A stretch of DNA of 64,000 bases, from contig CM059192.1 of the NCBI GenBank assembly GCA_030323885.1, forward strand, positions 62,861,593 to 62,925,592, read 5' to 3'. A program made the position numbers and the translations under genes. Shown in pieces: positions 21,071 to 33,296 of the stretch. The notes beneath the pieces were generated by a model. That model was not told where the DNA came from. It saw only the letters and a program-made list of their open reading frames with translations, and ran no database searches. This stretch comes from Branchipolynoe longqiensis. Taxonomy: Eukaryota > Annelida > Polychaeta > Phyllodocida > Polynoidae. Position 1 is the first letter of the stretch; the number at the start of each line of letters is the position of its first letter.

Positions 21071-21810
21071 ATTTAGGGAAGTATTCTGGTTTAGAAAATT
21101 AGAACATTTGATGCTTTCATCAGACTATGCAGCATTGAGCCGATCGATGCAGCTTAAGGCCCTGTCACACTACGACATAACGACGTCAGCGTAGGGAGAA
21201 CTTGAAAAACGTCAAACTTCTCGGCGTAGTATGCAAATTTCGGCATAAGTTGAACATGGATGCAGCGTAGTTGACGAGAGCATAACGTCGGTAAAGTGTA
21301 GTGATAGCATAGTTCAATGAGAGAGGACAACGTAATTATGCTGATGGTACATTATTAACGTTATTCGATTGCCAGAACTACGTTGCTTTACGTTACCTTA
21401 CGTTACTTACGTCATGAAACGTTGGCAAAATGCTTGTCAAATTTAGGGAAGTATTCTGGTTTAGAAAATTAGAATATTCGATGCTTTCATCAGACTATGC
21501 AGCATTAAGCCGATTGATGCAGCTTAAGGCCCTGTCACACTACAACGTAACGACGTCAGCGTAGGGAGAACTTGAAAAACGTCAAACTTCTCGGCGTAGT
21601 ATGCAAATTTTGGCACAAGTTGAACGTGGATGCAGCGTAGTTGACGAGAGCATAACATTGGTAAAGTGTAGTGATAGCATCGTTCAACGAGAGAGGACAA
21701 CGTAATTACGCTGACGGTACGTTATTAACGTTATTCGATCGCCAGAACTACGTTGATTTATGTTACCTTACGTTACTTACGTCATGAAATGTTGGCGAAA
21801 CACTGAACGT
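21071..21810. repeat. 370-bp tandem duplication
   Basis: ATTTAGGGAAGTATTCTGG starts at 21071 and again at 21441, and the following sequence matches for a full period. The duplicated unit includes flanking DNA plus the left end of the family-d MITE, so the duplication followed the insertion. Confidence 0.85.
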
Positions 21811-22207
21811 ACGTTGGACGTACGTTTGGTGTACGTTCTCCTGACGTTCCCATTACGCCGCGTGGACGTTTCCACTGGCTTTAATGTGGGTCAACGTAGT
21901 GCAACGTAGTGACCAGCATTTTAATAACGTCCGTCTAACATCATCGACGTTCGCCAAATGCATACAGAACTTACGTCAAACGTACGGCGAATGTAAACCC
22001 TTACGTTGGAGTTATGTCGAAAGTTTTGAACATGTTCAAAACCTTGACGTGCGCCGACGTAACACGACGTAACGTGACGTATCTCAACGTCGGTCTAACA
22101 TCATTCTGACGTCATCATAATGTAACCCAATGTACCTCAACGTAATGACCAAAAGTGACCAACGCCAGGCTTACGTTGGCTCTTACGTCATAGTGTGACA
22201 GGGGTAT
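21157..22207. mobile_element. ACGT-rich MITE, family d
   Basis: The left end has CCCTGTCACACTACGACATA and the right end the complement TAGTGTGACAGGG. The interior is saturated with ACGT and AACGT words on both strands and has no coding capacity. The left end is present twice because of the 370-bp duplication. The ends resemble the GTCACACTACGAC part of the family-e MITE. Confidence 0.7.
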
Positions 22208-22209
22208 AA

Positions 22210-24338
22210 CCCTGAACGTCGCCTTAGATTTACGGTAATCTGCGGTGTAGACCCAGAATCCAGCTTTCAGGTTTCATGGCACACTTTGGTTGAAGAACAC
22301 TGCTTCCAGGTTCCATACAGAATACTGGTTGATGGAATCCCTATCTTGTCACACAAATATTTGTGTGACTAACTAAGCTTTGTCGATATTTCTGAAGGTG
22401 ATACCATATGTAGTCACCAGTCACAAAATTAGGAATATTGGTAAGTAGAACCAATTCAACAAATACTATAAGTATAAGAGTATAAATGAATACATCAGTC
22501 ACGTATTAACAATTTAATACTTCACTTTCGATGTCACCAGTTCACTGCTGGTTCTGGGGTCACGACCGCTGGTTCCCTGTCCTCGCCTCATGGTAGTGAG
22601 CGATATAATACGCACACCCATTCCGATGGCAATGCACTTGAGCTGCAGGGGTCACCGATAATCCAACAGGGCTCTAGCATGTAATGCGCTGTTTAATTGT
22701 AGTCGTTCCCACTTGGAGACCATTTATGTCACAAGATGTAGGTCAATTCACACCAACAACAAAGATTACATTTTAACAAGGTACGTCTCTATTTCATCGT
22801 GGCTAACCGAATAAATACAGGCCTCAAAAGCCAACTTCAAGTTCTATAAATATATGGGGTCTGTAATTAATTATGTAAATATACAATAACCTAATGTTTT
22901 TCTATTCATCTAATCCATTGGGCCATTTGCACATATATATAAATATATATAAATATATATATATATACACATATATGTATATATATAAATATATACATAT
23001 ATATATACATCTATACTTTAGTTGTAATATTAATAGCCTTCGACCGAGTCATTACAGACGAGGTCTGCACCTACACTACAGAGAATGCATGTCTAGTTTA
23101 TAACAATACTGCTTCCCTCCTTTGTATATAAGTGTTGTTTATTCCAGGATTATTTACATATGAATTCAATTAGTGATGTCCTATATACCTTTTCTAATTA
23201 AGTGCATACCACACCAGATTTGATCTAAAGGAACTAATATAAATATATACATCAATAGAACTATTAGAAGTCGCCCTCATTAGGAATGCATAAAAGGTGA
23301 TCAGTAAATGCTCCAGCACATCTCTGCATGAAAGCAACTCTCTGCTTGGAGACTGACTGTTTGTTGTTGTTTTACGTCCTAGCAACATCTATGGTCATAT
23401 CAGGACGGGGAGACTGGCAGTGTTCTACCTAGATAAAGGTTCACCCTGTACTCGCAGTACACAAGTACAGGGTGAATCTATTATCTATGTTCTACCGTGA
23501 TGCTATTCTTCCCCCAGTCTGTCCATGGGAAGAAGCTTGGGAACTAGCAGCTTTCGTGGGCCCTTGACATATGAAGTGTGACTGTGTAACCTAGTGGCTG
23601 CTGATATCTTCAAAATAGGTTCAGATGTAACTAGTGCACCAGAAAACAACAGCTACTCAAATTCGGGAAGCTATGCATCTGAAAAATAATGAGATTTACT
23701 GCATGACAATCCTGAGAAGTAAGAAACTGATTGTTATCTGCACCTAAATATATTTGAAAAACAGCCAATAAATAATATACATACGTAAATATATACACTA
23801 GGTTTTTTTAGAACATTTATATATGTATGTACAATGTTCTGACCATTGCATACAGTATATAGTGTAAGAGATTGTTTGAAAACATTTATATACGCCTTAC
23901 AATGGTCCGAGTACGTGTTATATAATACATACAATGATCATTGTACATACATGTTCTCAAATAAATATATATATTCAATTCTTTGTTTCAGACTCAGGAT
24001 TATGGTAGTTACATAATTTGGTCCATAGTAGGTAGATATAAAAATTAATGTGAATAGGATATAAGTAATAGTATGAATACTACCATACTAACCAATATCA
24101 ACATGTTGGTCTACATACAGTCGTTTGTACCAATGCCTCCATATGGACGACGTAAATCTGAGATCACTCTCTTCTAGTTTTACATGTATAAGACATTATA
24201 TTTATTTGTGAATAACAAATGTCTCAATGTCTATCTATATATAATGTGAACATAAATGTACTAGGTAATTGAATGTACTAATTGAGACTGAATTCAAATA
24301 GCCCAGTCGAAGCCATTACATGTGAAAGGTCTAATAAG
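22210..24338. other. intergenic stretch without a recognised gene
   Basis: Holds TA-rich microsatellite at 22930-23010, a SINE tail scrap at 23360-23408, a hairpin at 23440-23476 (13-bp perfect arms TTCACCCTGTACT and complement, 11-base loop) and the short dispersed repeat at 23975-24037. Confidence 0.6.
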
Positions 24339-25114
24339 TGTAATCCGTTACCACGAGGTGGCGCCACAGTTGGCGCCCTCCAGTGGTGGTAATAAGTAGC
24401 CAGCAACTTATCCACTGTGGGGCCATATGTATGAGTCGGTGTTAGCGAGCCAAACCCGTGGTTAGCGGTGATCTCCGGGTTAGAGGTGAAAAGTCGGTAT
24501 GTATGGAGCAGTGTTACGGAAACACCGCAAGCTTAAGGTCGGCTACTCTAACCCCAACCCATATCAAGTTTACCGTCGGTGTTAGGGACCGATTAGGCCC
24601 AAATCTATTCAATGCCATCATATTTAACAGAATTACATACTCAAAACCTGAAATTTCATTAAATTAACCCTAAAATCGAACCGATATTAACACCGCAGTT
24701 ACATCGGCGGCGATATACATATTGTCGAATCGACGAATGTAAACAAAACAAATCGCCACCTCCGCCGGTGATGAATTGGCGGATATATATTGGGCCAAAA
24801 TCTATTCAATGGTATCATATTTAACAGAATAAGATATTCAAAAAGTGAAATTTGGTCAAATTAACCACAAAATCAAAACGATATTAACGCTGCCGCCGCG
24901 TCGAATCGGTGGCCATATTGTCAAATATCATCGCTCACCGGTAACAGGCTCAGAAGGATTTCCCAAATCTATAAATAACTTATAGGTCAGCTAACACCAC
25001 TTTTATGTATCATAGGGAGTTGTCAAGGTGAGTCCCGACGAGGGGCATGCTGGGAACCGAGGAGTGAAATAAACTGTTCCATCACATAACTCAAGGTGTC
25101 GACACATCATTACA
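24339..25114 (+). repeat. putative 5' LTR of the plus-strand Gypsy element
   Basis: The end is fairly firm: AATAAA at about 25069, then ACATCATTACA (25114) followed directly by TGGTGTCAGATG, a typical primer-binding site. The start at TGTAATCC is inferred from the TG...CA rule and is weak. Inside is a tandem duplication of about 205 bp (24590-24990). Confidence 0.5.
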
Positions 25115-28030
25115 TGGTGTCAGATGTTTACGGGGAAATACGAATCATGGCTTTGACTGGATTGAGACCCCCAGGTCCACTAAATGTTGACGACAATATG
25201 GCTGTCGGTTGGAGGTCGTGGATCACCTCATATGACATTTACGCAGTTGCATCAGGTGCTGCATCAAAATCAGAGCGAGTACAGTGTTGCATGTTCCTGC
25301 ATGTGGCTGGCTCAGAGGTGCAGAAAATACACAAGACATTAAAGATTGATGAAAGTGACAAGGACAAAATTGGACCGTTAATAGCTGCTTTTCGACAATA
25401 CTGTGAAGGCAAGTGTAATATCACCGTGGTACGATATAAGTTTAATACGTACAATCAAACTAATGAAACTATGGACGTTTACATTCGAGAGCTCAGATCG
25501 CATATTGCACATTGCCGTTATGACGTCATCGAAGACTCGTTGCTGTGTGATCGTATAGTATGCGGTGTCAAGGATAATTTATTACGGGATCGCTTGTTGC
25601 AGACCACTCAATTGTCGTTAGAAAAGTGCGTACAAATGTGCAGATTGAGTGAACATAGAAGTACACAATTGTCGATTAACGGATCACAACGTGAAGACAG
25701 TGTCGACAGTGTGGCGAAAACTCCCGAACGTCGTCTTTGGCCAATGACGAGACAACCGCATTGGAAGCAGTCGACAGCAATGCCTTTTCGACAGTCAGGT
25801 TCCTGTGGATTTACGTGTGGAAATTGTGGTTATAATCATCCACGTGGAAATTGTCCGGCTAAGGGGAAGGAGTGTGCTGGCTGTCGAAAAGTAGGGCACT
25901 TTATTAAAGTCTGTAGAGCTAAACAATCACGCAGTGCCCCGGTCAATGAAGTGTCCGTTGACTCATATATTGCAGATAGTGACCATGGAGACGGTAGTCA
26001 GGACTACGATTTGTTTGTGGGTGCCTTGTACTGTGACAATGAGGACTCTGACGGGTTGTGGTACACGACAATGACCATTGGGAGTGGTGATCTATCGTTC
26101 AAGATGGACACAGGTTCGGAGGTGAACATTCTACCGTTGGATCTATTCGACAAGCTAATTGATGTTGCTCTACAGCCATCGAGGTGCCGATTAGTGACGT
26201 ACAACGGACAATGAATCAAGCCTGCAGGAGAGTTACGTTTAACCGTGAGGGGACACAAAATGTTGTTTCAAGTAACGGATGTGGGTAGTGCTATCCTTGG
26301 AAAAAGTGCTCATGTGACTTTAGGACTGTTGGCCCGGATTGATAATATCGGATGTGACATTGTAGCATCTACGGATTCGGGCAAAGACATGGTAAATAAA
26401 TATTCTGACGTGTTTTCTGGTTTACGGTTAATAAAATAAAATGCCACCATTCACATTGATAATACCATAAGCCCGGTTATTGATCCCCCACGTCGTATCC
26501 CTATAGCTGTAAATGAGGAGGTTCAAAAAGAGTTACAACGTATGTTAGATTTGGGAGTGATAGTTAGGGAGAATGAACCAACCCCGTGGGTTAGTTCAAT
26601 AACAATCGTGAGAAAGCCTGGGAAAATAAGGGTTTGTTTAGATCCAACCAAGCTAAGCAAAGGAATTTTACGAGGGCCTTATCCTGTACGTACAATTGAA
26701 GAGGTTGTAGCGAACATACACGGTGCACAGTATTTTTCTGTATTAGATGCTAATAGCGGCTATTGGCAGATCCAACTGGATGAGGCCAGCTCGAAGCTTT
26801 GCACCTTCAACACCCCTTGGGGTCGTTTCAGATATACTAGACTCCCTTTTGGGATCAAAACGGCAGGGGACATATTTATACAGGAAATGAACGAGTTGTT
26901 GAAAAATATGCCTGGGGTGCACGTGATATCTGATGATATTCTAATACATGGCATGACGGTTGCTGAACATAACAAGAGGTTTGAAGCAGTCTTGTCTCGT
27001 GCTAGAAGCATGCATCTTAAATTGAACCCGAAGAAATAAAAAATATGCCAGACCAGTGTGAATTACGTTGGCCATTTAATCATAGCTGATGGTCTTAAAC
27101 CGAATAAGGAGAGGGTCCAGGCAATTTTGGATATGCCCGATCCCATTGATAAACCTGCTGTACAGAGGTTTTTAGGTATGATGGGATATGTGGGTAAATT
27201 CATACCAAACATGGCAGACATAACTAAACCATTGCGAACGGTGTTACAAAAAGATATAGCATGGCACTGGGATGAACCACAAATCAAGGCATTTAAAATC
27301 CTGAAAGATTTGTTATCTACTGCACCTGTCCTACAATTTTTCAATAGTAGGGAGGCAATAGTTTTGAAGGTTGACGCATCCAAGTATGGGTTGGGGGCAA
27401 CCCTATTGCAGAATGACCAGCCTGTAGCCATGGCATCTAAAGCGTTGGACGCAACTCAAATTAGTTATGCCGTTATTGAAAAAGAACTCCTTGCTATTTG
27501 TTTCGGTTGTAAAAAGTTTCATGAGTATATATTTGGTAATGAAATCATTGTGCATACAGACCATAAGCCCTTAGTGTCGATTATGCTGAAACCAATTCAC
27601 GAGTTATCGGCTAGAATGCAACGCATGCGTATGCATCTACAAAATGATAATTTAACAGTAATGTATGCTAAGGGGCCAACGCTCTATTTTGCAGATACAC
27701 TATTAAGGGCCCACACCACGAGTGTTGAGCCGAATGATCTGTTCAACCAAGACGTGTCTGTAGCTGCACTGGGTATCGACAATGATATCGTAAACCACAT
27801 CAAAGGTGCGACTCAGACCGACGACACTTTGCAAGAAATAATTCAGTTCACTGTGAATGGTTGGCCAGACAATAACACACCTTTATGACCTGTTATAAAA
27901 CCGTACTGCACTTACAGTCAAGACATTACCATCACAGAGGGTTTAGTATTGAAGGGTGATCAAATAGTAATTCCAAGTTCTATGCAATCGGATATGTTAC
28001 ACAAACTTCACGAGTCAAATTCCGTATTTC
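25115..28030 (+). mobile_element. Ty3/Gypsy retrotransposon, 3'-truncated
   Basis: Order is gag with zinc knuckles, aspartic protease, reverse transcriptase and RNase H in one frame. Sequence resembling the start of an integrase (DMLHKLHESN) stops at about 28020. No 3' LTR was found. The paralogous minus-strand element at 43.8-51.3 kb supplies the same gag start and an integrase, so the family is complete only between copies. Confidence 0.88.
25147..27888 (+). pseudogene. Gypsy gag-pol (single frame with three stop codons)
   Basis: The start is taken as the ATG at 25147 (MALTGLRPPGPL) because the other copy also starts MALTG; the open frame further upstream lies in the LTR. Gag has two CCHC-like knuckles (CGNCGYNHPRGNC and CAGCRKVGHFIKVC). 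Protease has FKMDTGSEVNILPL. RT has YFSVLDANSGYWQI, LPFGIKTAGDIF and VISDDILIHG; a Ser precedes the catalytic DD. RNase H has LKVDASKYGLGATLL and HTDHKPLVSI. In-frame stops are at 26212, 26437 and 27037. With no frameshift, decay is recent or mild. Confidence 0.88.
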
Positions 28031-28417
28031 AAAGTAAATCGATGTCAATAAGTAGCATCTGAGAGTGGGAAATGGAAATCCATTGATAATTAAAGAAGCA
28101 TGCCAAAATTTAAAGAATTAACGTGGAACTGCTTCAAGGAAAAGCTGGGAGATATAATGCGGGGTAGACATCTTCAACTATTCTGGGGTTTATCTCTAGC
28201 GTCAAGTGTGTGCCTGAAAAGCTGGCTTTAAAGGCCCACACTGAGGCTAGAGAGGGACGTACTGAAGGTTGTAACATTCTCCGATTAAGTGTATATTGAA
28301 TATCGAGATGGCTAGATAAGAAACAGTACTCCCTTTATAATGCTCACACTGGTGGAGGGAAGCAATGCCCCTTTAAGCACAATCCTTCCCCCTTATCTCG
28401 CCCAGGCACACGGTCAC

Positions 28418-28690
28418 CAAATGTTATGTAAGCTCATGATAGCTAGGTGGTAGCCAAAGCTGGGTGGGAGGGGGTGAGTCCTGAAGGCAGCCAATGGTGA
28501 GCTGTGTTAGGGAGTGAGCATGCACGCTAGGAGTGACTGTGGTGCACGACTGTAAGAGCCAATGAGAATGTATATAACAACCACTGTTGCATGTATCTGA
28601 AAACATATATATATTGAATAAAACTATCATCTATCTACTCTTCTGCTCATGCTGAACTCGGATTGCGTGTTGTGTCGTGTGTGTGTCTCT
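28418..28690 (+). repeat. possible solo LTR
   Basis: Starts TGTTATGTAAGCTCATGATA and has GTATATAACA (TATA-like) at about 28570 and AATAAA at about 28617. No target duplication, internal region or clear CA end was found. The rest of 28030-28870 shows no gene. Confidence 0.3.
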
Positions 28691-28874
28691 ACTATGAGGT
28701 AAGCTCTAGCCTGTAATTTATCTAATACAGAGAGATAGGGGGAACTTTGAATATTACGTCTTATGCAGGATATTATGCCTTATGCAGGATATCAGGGCAG
28801 TATAGCTTGGTTGAACAGTACATCTACTAAAAAACAGAACATAATGAGAGATAACCATAGCCCTCACGTACCAC

Positions 28875-30030
28875 CTAACTGGATCGGCCATCAATAGCAT
28901 TCAACGCCCGCATAGAATGCGGGGGCCCACAACTACCAAGGAATGGGATTTCATAAATGTACCGTTTTTTTGCTTTTCCAACTAATTTCTGGCTTCGATT
29001 TCTTGCTTCATGGTAGTTTTCTATGTCTAGTAGTCGCCCACTTGATTTAGCTAATCTGCCTGTTTTATATTTGTCCATAATTAGATTGATTAATTCTGGG
29101 GTTACCCATGGGTCTTGGTTGTTTTTGATTTTAAGTTTTTTTTATTGGGCAGGTGGTGTTGAGATGCTTTCTGACTTCCCTAATGATGTTGTCCCATTGG
29201 TCATTTACACCTATGTCAGTTTGAAGTGGCAATTTAATTTTTTCTTTCAGATGAGCTTCTAGTGCCTCTTTTGTGTAGTTTTTGTATGATCCACCCATAC
29301 GGGGATTAGTTTTGTTTTTGTTTTTTATTTTCTTTCTAGTAACATATATCAACTCATGATCGCTGATGCCCCAGGTTCTTGTCCCTGATGTGTGGGGTGG
29401 GCATGATTTGAGTCTGTTATTATTAGGTCTATTATCGAGCTGCTTTCTCCAAGTCTTGTTAGCTCATTAATTTTTTGCTTTAGCCCTCTACTTTTGTTAA
29501 GTTCTCTATTGAGTGTTTGTTTTTGTTGTTTGTTTTGTAGTTTATATTGAACTCCCCTAGTAAGAATATCTCAGCCTTCGTTAGTTTCGACACACTTTCT
29601 AGTGATGTCTCCAGTTGTGCGATGAAGTCTTCCATGGCTCCATTTGGCGGTCTATATAGACTCCCGACTATATAGACTCCCTACAGCTATGTTAGATTGT
29701 TTCTAATTTTGTATTAGTGTCCATACTGATTCAATATTTGTATCTGATCTGTTTGCTTCTTGTAATGGTTTATGTTCAGCGTTTAGTTTGTTGTGTGTGT
29801 ATATTGCAACACCTCCACCCCTTCTTTGAATTTGTGTATTGGTCAGTGTTTTTCTATCCTCTCTCACAAGCCTGTACCCACTAATCTCTAGTAGTTGGTC
29901 ACTCTGCAGCTCATGAAACCATGTTTCTGATAGTGTTAACACATCAAATTTACATATATCTGTGTAGTTTAATGCTGTCAATTTTGTTGTAGGCACTTTG
30001 GCTGTTTAAGTGAGCAAAATGCATGCCTCT
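28875..30030 (-). mobile_element. CR1-like LINE endonuclease region, decayed
   Basis: On the minus strand, FDVLTLSETWFHELQSD and RRGGGVAIYTHNKL are APE-type endonuclease motifs (the E and the GGVA strand). Later pieces include GISDHELIYVT (the SDH catalytic box) and the basic linker after the endonuclease. Several frameshifts and stops separate them. The reverse transcriptase would lie further left and is missing. Confidence 0.75.
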
Positions 30031-30749
30031 GCCTAGTCCACAATCAATCTCTTCCACCATATTTGTGTGGCAGTTAGGTCTAAATAACTATTTGTGCTGG
30101 AGGTCTAAATAACTGTGTTCTAGTGTGGAATTTAGATTAGTATTTAAAACGACTCAGCCTGCAAACTGTGGTCACCTACCTTAATTTGCTGTCTGGGCTT
30201 GCATTGCCAGTGTGTGCAGATGCGTTACTGTTCCTGTGCAGCATTAGTAAGGTGGCCGCTGAGTATATGTATATTTCGATATTATTTTGCAATAATAAAT
30301 AACGAGATTCGGTAGACATTGAATAATTATTAAAAGATTTATTGTGGCAATTTATGTTATGGTTGTTAGAGCAGGCTGGGACTGATGTAGATGGAGGTGG
30401 GGGACACATATGCATAAGAAAGCTGGTAATTGACATGTGGTTGGTGACAAATCGGACAAGTAATCCGGTGTTCGCATTTATTTTTCTCCCCACCTGGAGG
30501 GATGGTCTTCCCAAGAGCAAACAGATGGTGAAGACAGTGACGCTGAGAATTAATTCTAGATACCCGCTTTGGCAAGTCATTTTAGCTGTTTTTTTAAATG
30601 TAAACAGAGGGTATATAGCCTGTGCCATTACCAGCTTGGTGCCCCTCAGTTACGGTGGAAAAGTAAGTGAATCAGCACGTATAACATACACATAAGCGGC
30701 CATTTATTACTTTGCATTTCACAGGTAAGTAACATAGTAATACTTTCGT

Positions 30750-31400
30750 TTGAGTATCAAGACTGATGCTGACATTGACTTTGACATTGACGTTGATATA
30801 GATCTGCATTGCAACATGAATGCAATTAACCCTAACCCTAACCCTAATGCTGACGTTGACATTGACCTTGATCTCTGCATTGCAACATGCAAGCAATTAA
30901 CCCTAACCTTAACCCTAACCCTAAGCCCAACCCTAACCCTAAGCCCAACGCTAACCCTAAGCCCAACCCTAACCCAACCCTAACCCTAACTCTCACGCTG
31001 ACGCTGATCTTGACCTTGACCTGTGCATTGCAACATGCAAGCAATTAACCCTAACGCTAACCTAACCCTCACCCTCACCCTAACCCTAACCCTGATCATG
31101 ACCCCGATCCCGACCCTGACACTGATCCTGACCATGACCATGATGCTGGCCCTGACCTTGGTACTGACTATGACCGTAACCGTAACTGTAACCTTAACCT
31201 AAACTCTTACCCTGAATCTGACCCTGAACATGACCATGACCCTGACCCTAACCCTGACCAGGACCCAGATCCTGGACATGACGCTGACCCTCACTATGAC
31301 TCTGACCCTAACTCTAACCCTGACCTTGTCCTTGATCCTGAACTTGACCCTAATCCTAACCCTAACCTTAACATTATTATATATTCCATAAGAGACAACG
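30750..31400. repeat. telomere-like CCCTAA block mixed with GAC-hexamer repeats
   Basis: Runs of CCCTAA and variants (30829-30846, 30898-30990, 31046-31100 and scattered to 31370) alternate with (GACNTT)n and (CCTGAC)n tracts. A spacer CTGCATTGCAACATG precedes each of the first three tracts (about 30804, 30876 and 31023), which lengthen from unit to unit. It is interstitial, not a chromosome end, because coding repeats lie on both sides. Confidence 0.85.
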
Positions 31401-31553
31401 TAAGAAGCATGTTGGTTGAGACCGATACCTTTCGCTGGCCAATCAATATTAGCCCCAACCCCCCAACCAGGGGGAAGTGTAGCTCTCAATACAGACACAG
31501 GCTGTAGCAAAAAGTGAGCTCATCACTGATGGGTAACCAGTGCCAGGATCCGG

Positions 31554-32458
31554 CTACAATGCCATGAGAATCGCTGACACTCTCATATCTAAGGATAACC
31601 GTGCAAAGACAGATGATTTCAAGTATTCATAGACAGCATCAGACTGCCAGTCACCCCTATCTTTGATCTCCGTGATCGTGGCCTCACACAAGCGCAGGAA
31701 CATTGCCCCACCCCTGCGAAAACTATGAGATGTGAAGCCACCCAGCTCCAAACCTGACACCCAACACAACAGTTTCAAGACATGCAAGTAATAGACATAG
31801 GTCAACGGCTGTGACCTCCTCCCATGTGGGAGTCTGAAGGCCACCTCAGCCTCAAGTGCTGGAAGCTGCACAAAGTGCCTCTTGACCCACCACACCACGC
31901 ACAATCTGCGGTCCTGTACCAAGGAGATAGGAATCATATGCATGCGTTCCCTAAACTGAATCGTTTTCGATTTTCTCACCTTAACCATCGGTCCCACCTG
32001 TGGAAGGTGAAGTCCCTTCTCAACAGGTTACAGTCCGATTCCGTGACGTGAGCCTTATGCAGCAGGTCCCTAAATGATAGTAGAGTGGCTGCTCAGACCG
32101 CGACATGGCCCGGTGAGTCAGACATAATTGTGAACATCGACAACAAATGCCCTGGTAACAATGGTTGGGCTTGTTTAGGTGTGTCCCCCAATGCCCTCCT
32201 TATACCTTCCATGCAACACTGAATTTTATGATTCTTATAATCTATAGGTTCACAATCCAAGTCCTTCAGATGATTATTTAAAGCACTTAAATATTGCCGA
32301 ATAGAGCTGTAACATTGCCTCCTCGCTAGGTCTGCCCTGCATGGAGAGGGAGAGACAGTGTCCTCATACAGCTCACAGAACTCTAGGTAAGCCTTCATCT
32401 GGACCGACCTGATTTTTTTGTGGACTCCACGTAGTGACCATCCTTGAAGGCGGCACAC
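31554..32458 (-). pseudogene. tyrosine recombinase of the YR retroelement
   Basis: The core-binding half includes MKAYLEFCELYEDTVSP and IRQYLSALNNHLKDLDC. The catalytic half includes KTIQFRERMHMIP, then TSHSFRRGGAMFL (the H-x-x-R box) and RGDWQSDAVYEYL (W/H and nucleophile Tyr region). The enzyme would integrate a circular cDNA by site-specific strand exchange. Stops around 32090 and 31998 split the two halves. Confidence 0.8.
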
Positions 32459-32639
32459 TCACCTAGCCGCAGCCAGCTTCTCAGGTGAAGGCCAAACCTG
32501 CAAGTAATAGATTGTATGCATTCTTTATATCCACCGTAGCCAGATAATCCCCCTGCTGGAGCTAATCCATGACCGTAGTCAACAAGTTATAGCAGAACTG
32601 TGCCCTACAACTCCCCGTATTCTCATTCACAGACCCTTT

Positions 32640-33295
32640 AGGGTCTAGAGCAGTCAACTATAGTACAAAAATCATCATCCCCTTTTGGGATGCTCCCCAT
32701 CGGGTGAATGCACACGCATGGTGCATCAACCACAGTTAACAGTTGCTCATCGATTTCGGCCTTTAACCATTCCGACAGTATCTCGCGAGTACCATCCATT
32801 GTGGCTGAACCATAGTTACCCGTGGTGTACTTACTTGTGCACTGTTCATCGATAAGGCGAAAACCAAAACAGACTCCCTGCAATACATAGTTCCAATCAG
32901 GATCATTATCGCCTGGATAGAAACATTCTACAAACACACAACACAGCTTTAGTTGTGACAATGTACCACCAATGACATATGCCTGCACAACTACCTTCAA
33001 AACACGGAACAAACACATCCATCGAGCATTCCACACATCCGTCGCCATGTTTGTCTGCCACCCATAACGTGCACACAAGCCCATCGCTCATTGTCCGAGC
33101 CGGTCCTGGACTCACCACCAGCAGCCGATCAGCGTTGTAATTCCTCAGCTCCACGTGGCCGGTGCCGAACGGCTGACCTACTTGCGGTGGACCAACTGTC
33201 CACCATTTTTTTTTATCTGATACGGGAACACATGCGCAACTCCGGTTGAGCATGCATGTTCCGAGATTGTCCCGATCCATGATTCCATTGTTCAC
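32640..33295 (-). pseudogene. N-terminal RT region of the YR retroelement
   Basis: The stretch YPGDNDPDWNYVLQGVCFGF and, later, MGSIPKGDDDFCTIVDCSRP match the segment leading into the RT palm (P-K-x-x-x-x-x-R/C-x-I-x-D-x-S-x-P) in Ngaro/DIRS elements. The palm itself is largely deleted just after it. Confidence 0.7.
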
Positions 33296-33296
33296 A

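Noticed and set aside
28418..28690. 3' LTR of the Gypsy element at 25 kb
   Set aside because: It does not match that element's 5' LTR end and follows no polypurine tract, so it is kept only as a weak possible solo LTR.
30844..31510. Minus-strand Val/Arg/Gly-rich frames
   Set aside because: Translations of telomere-like and GAC-hexamer repeats.
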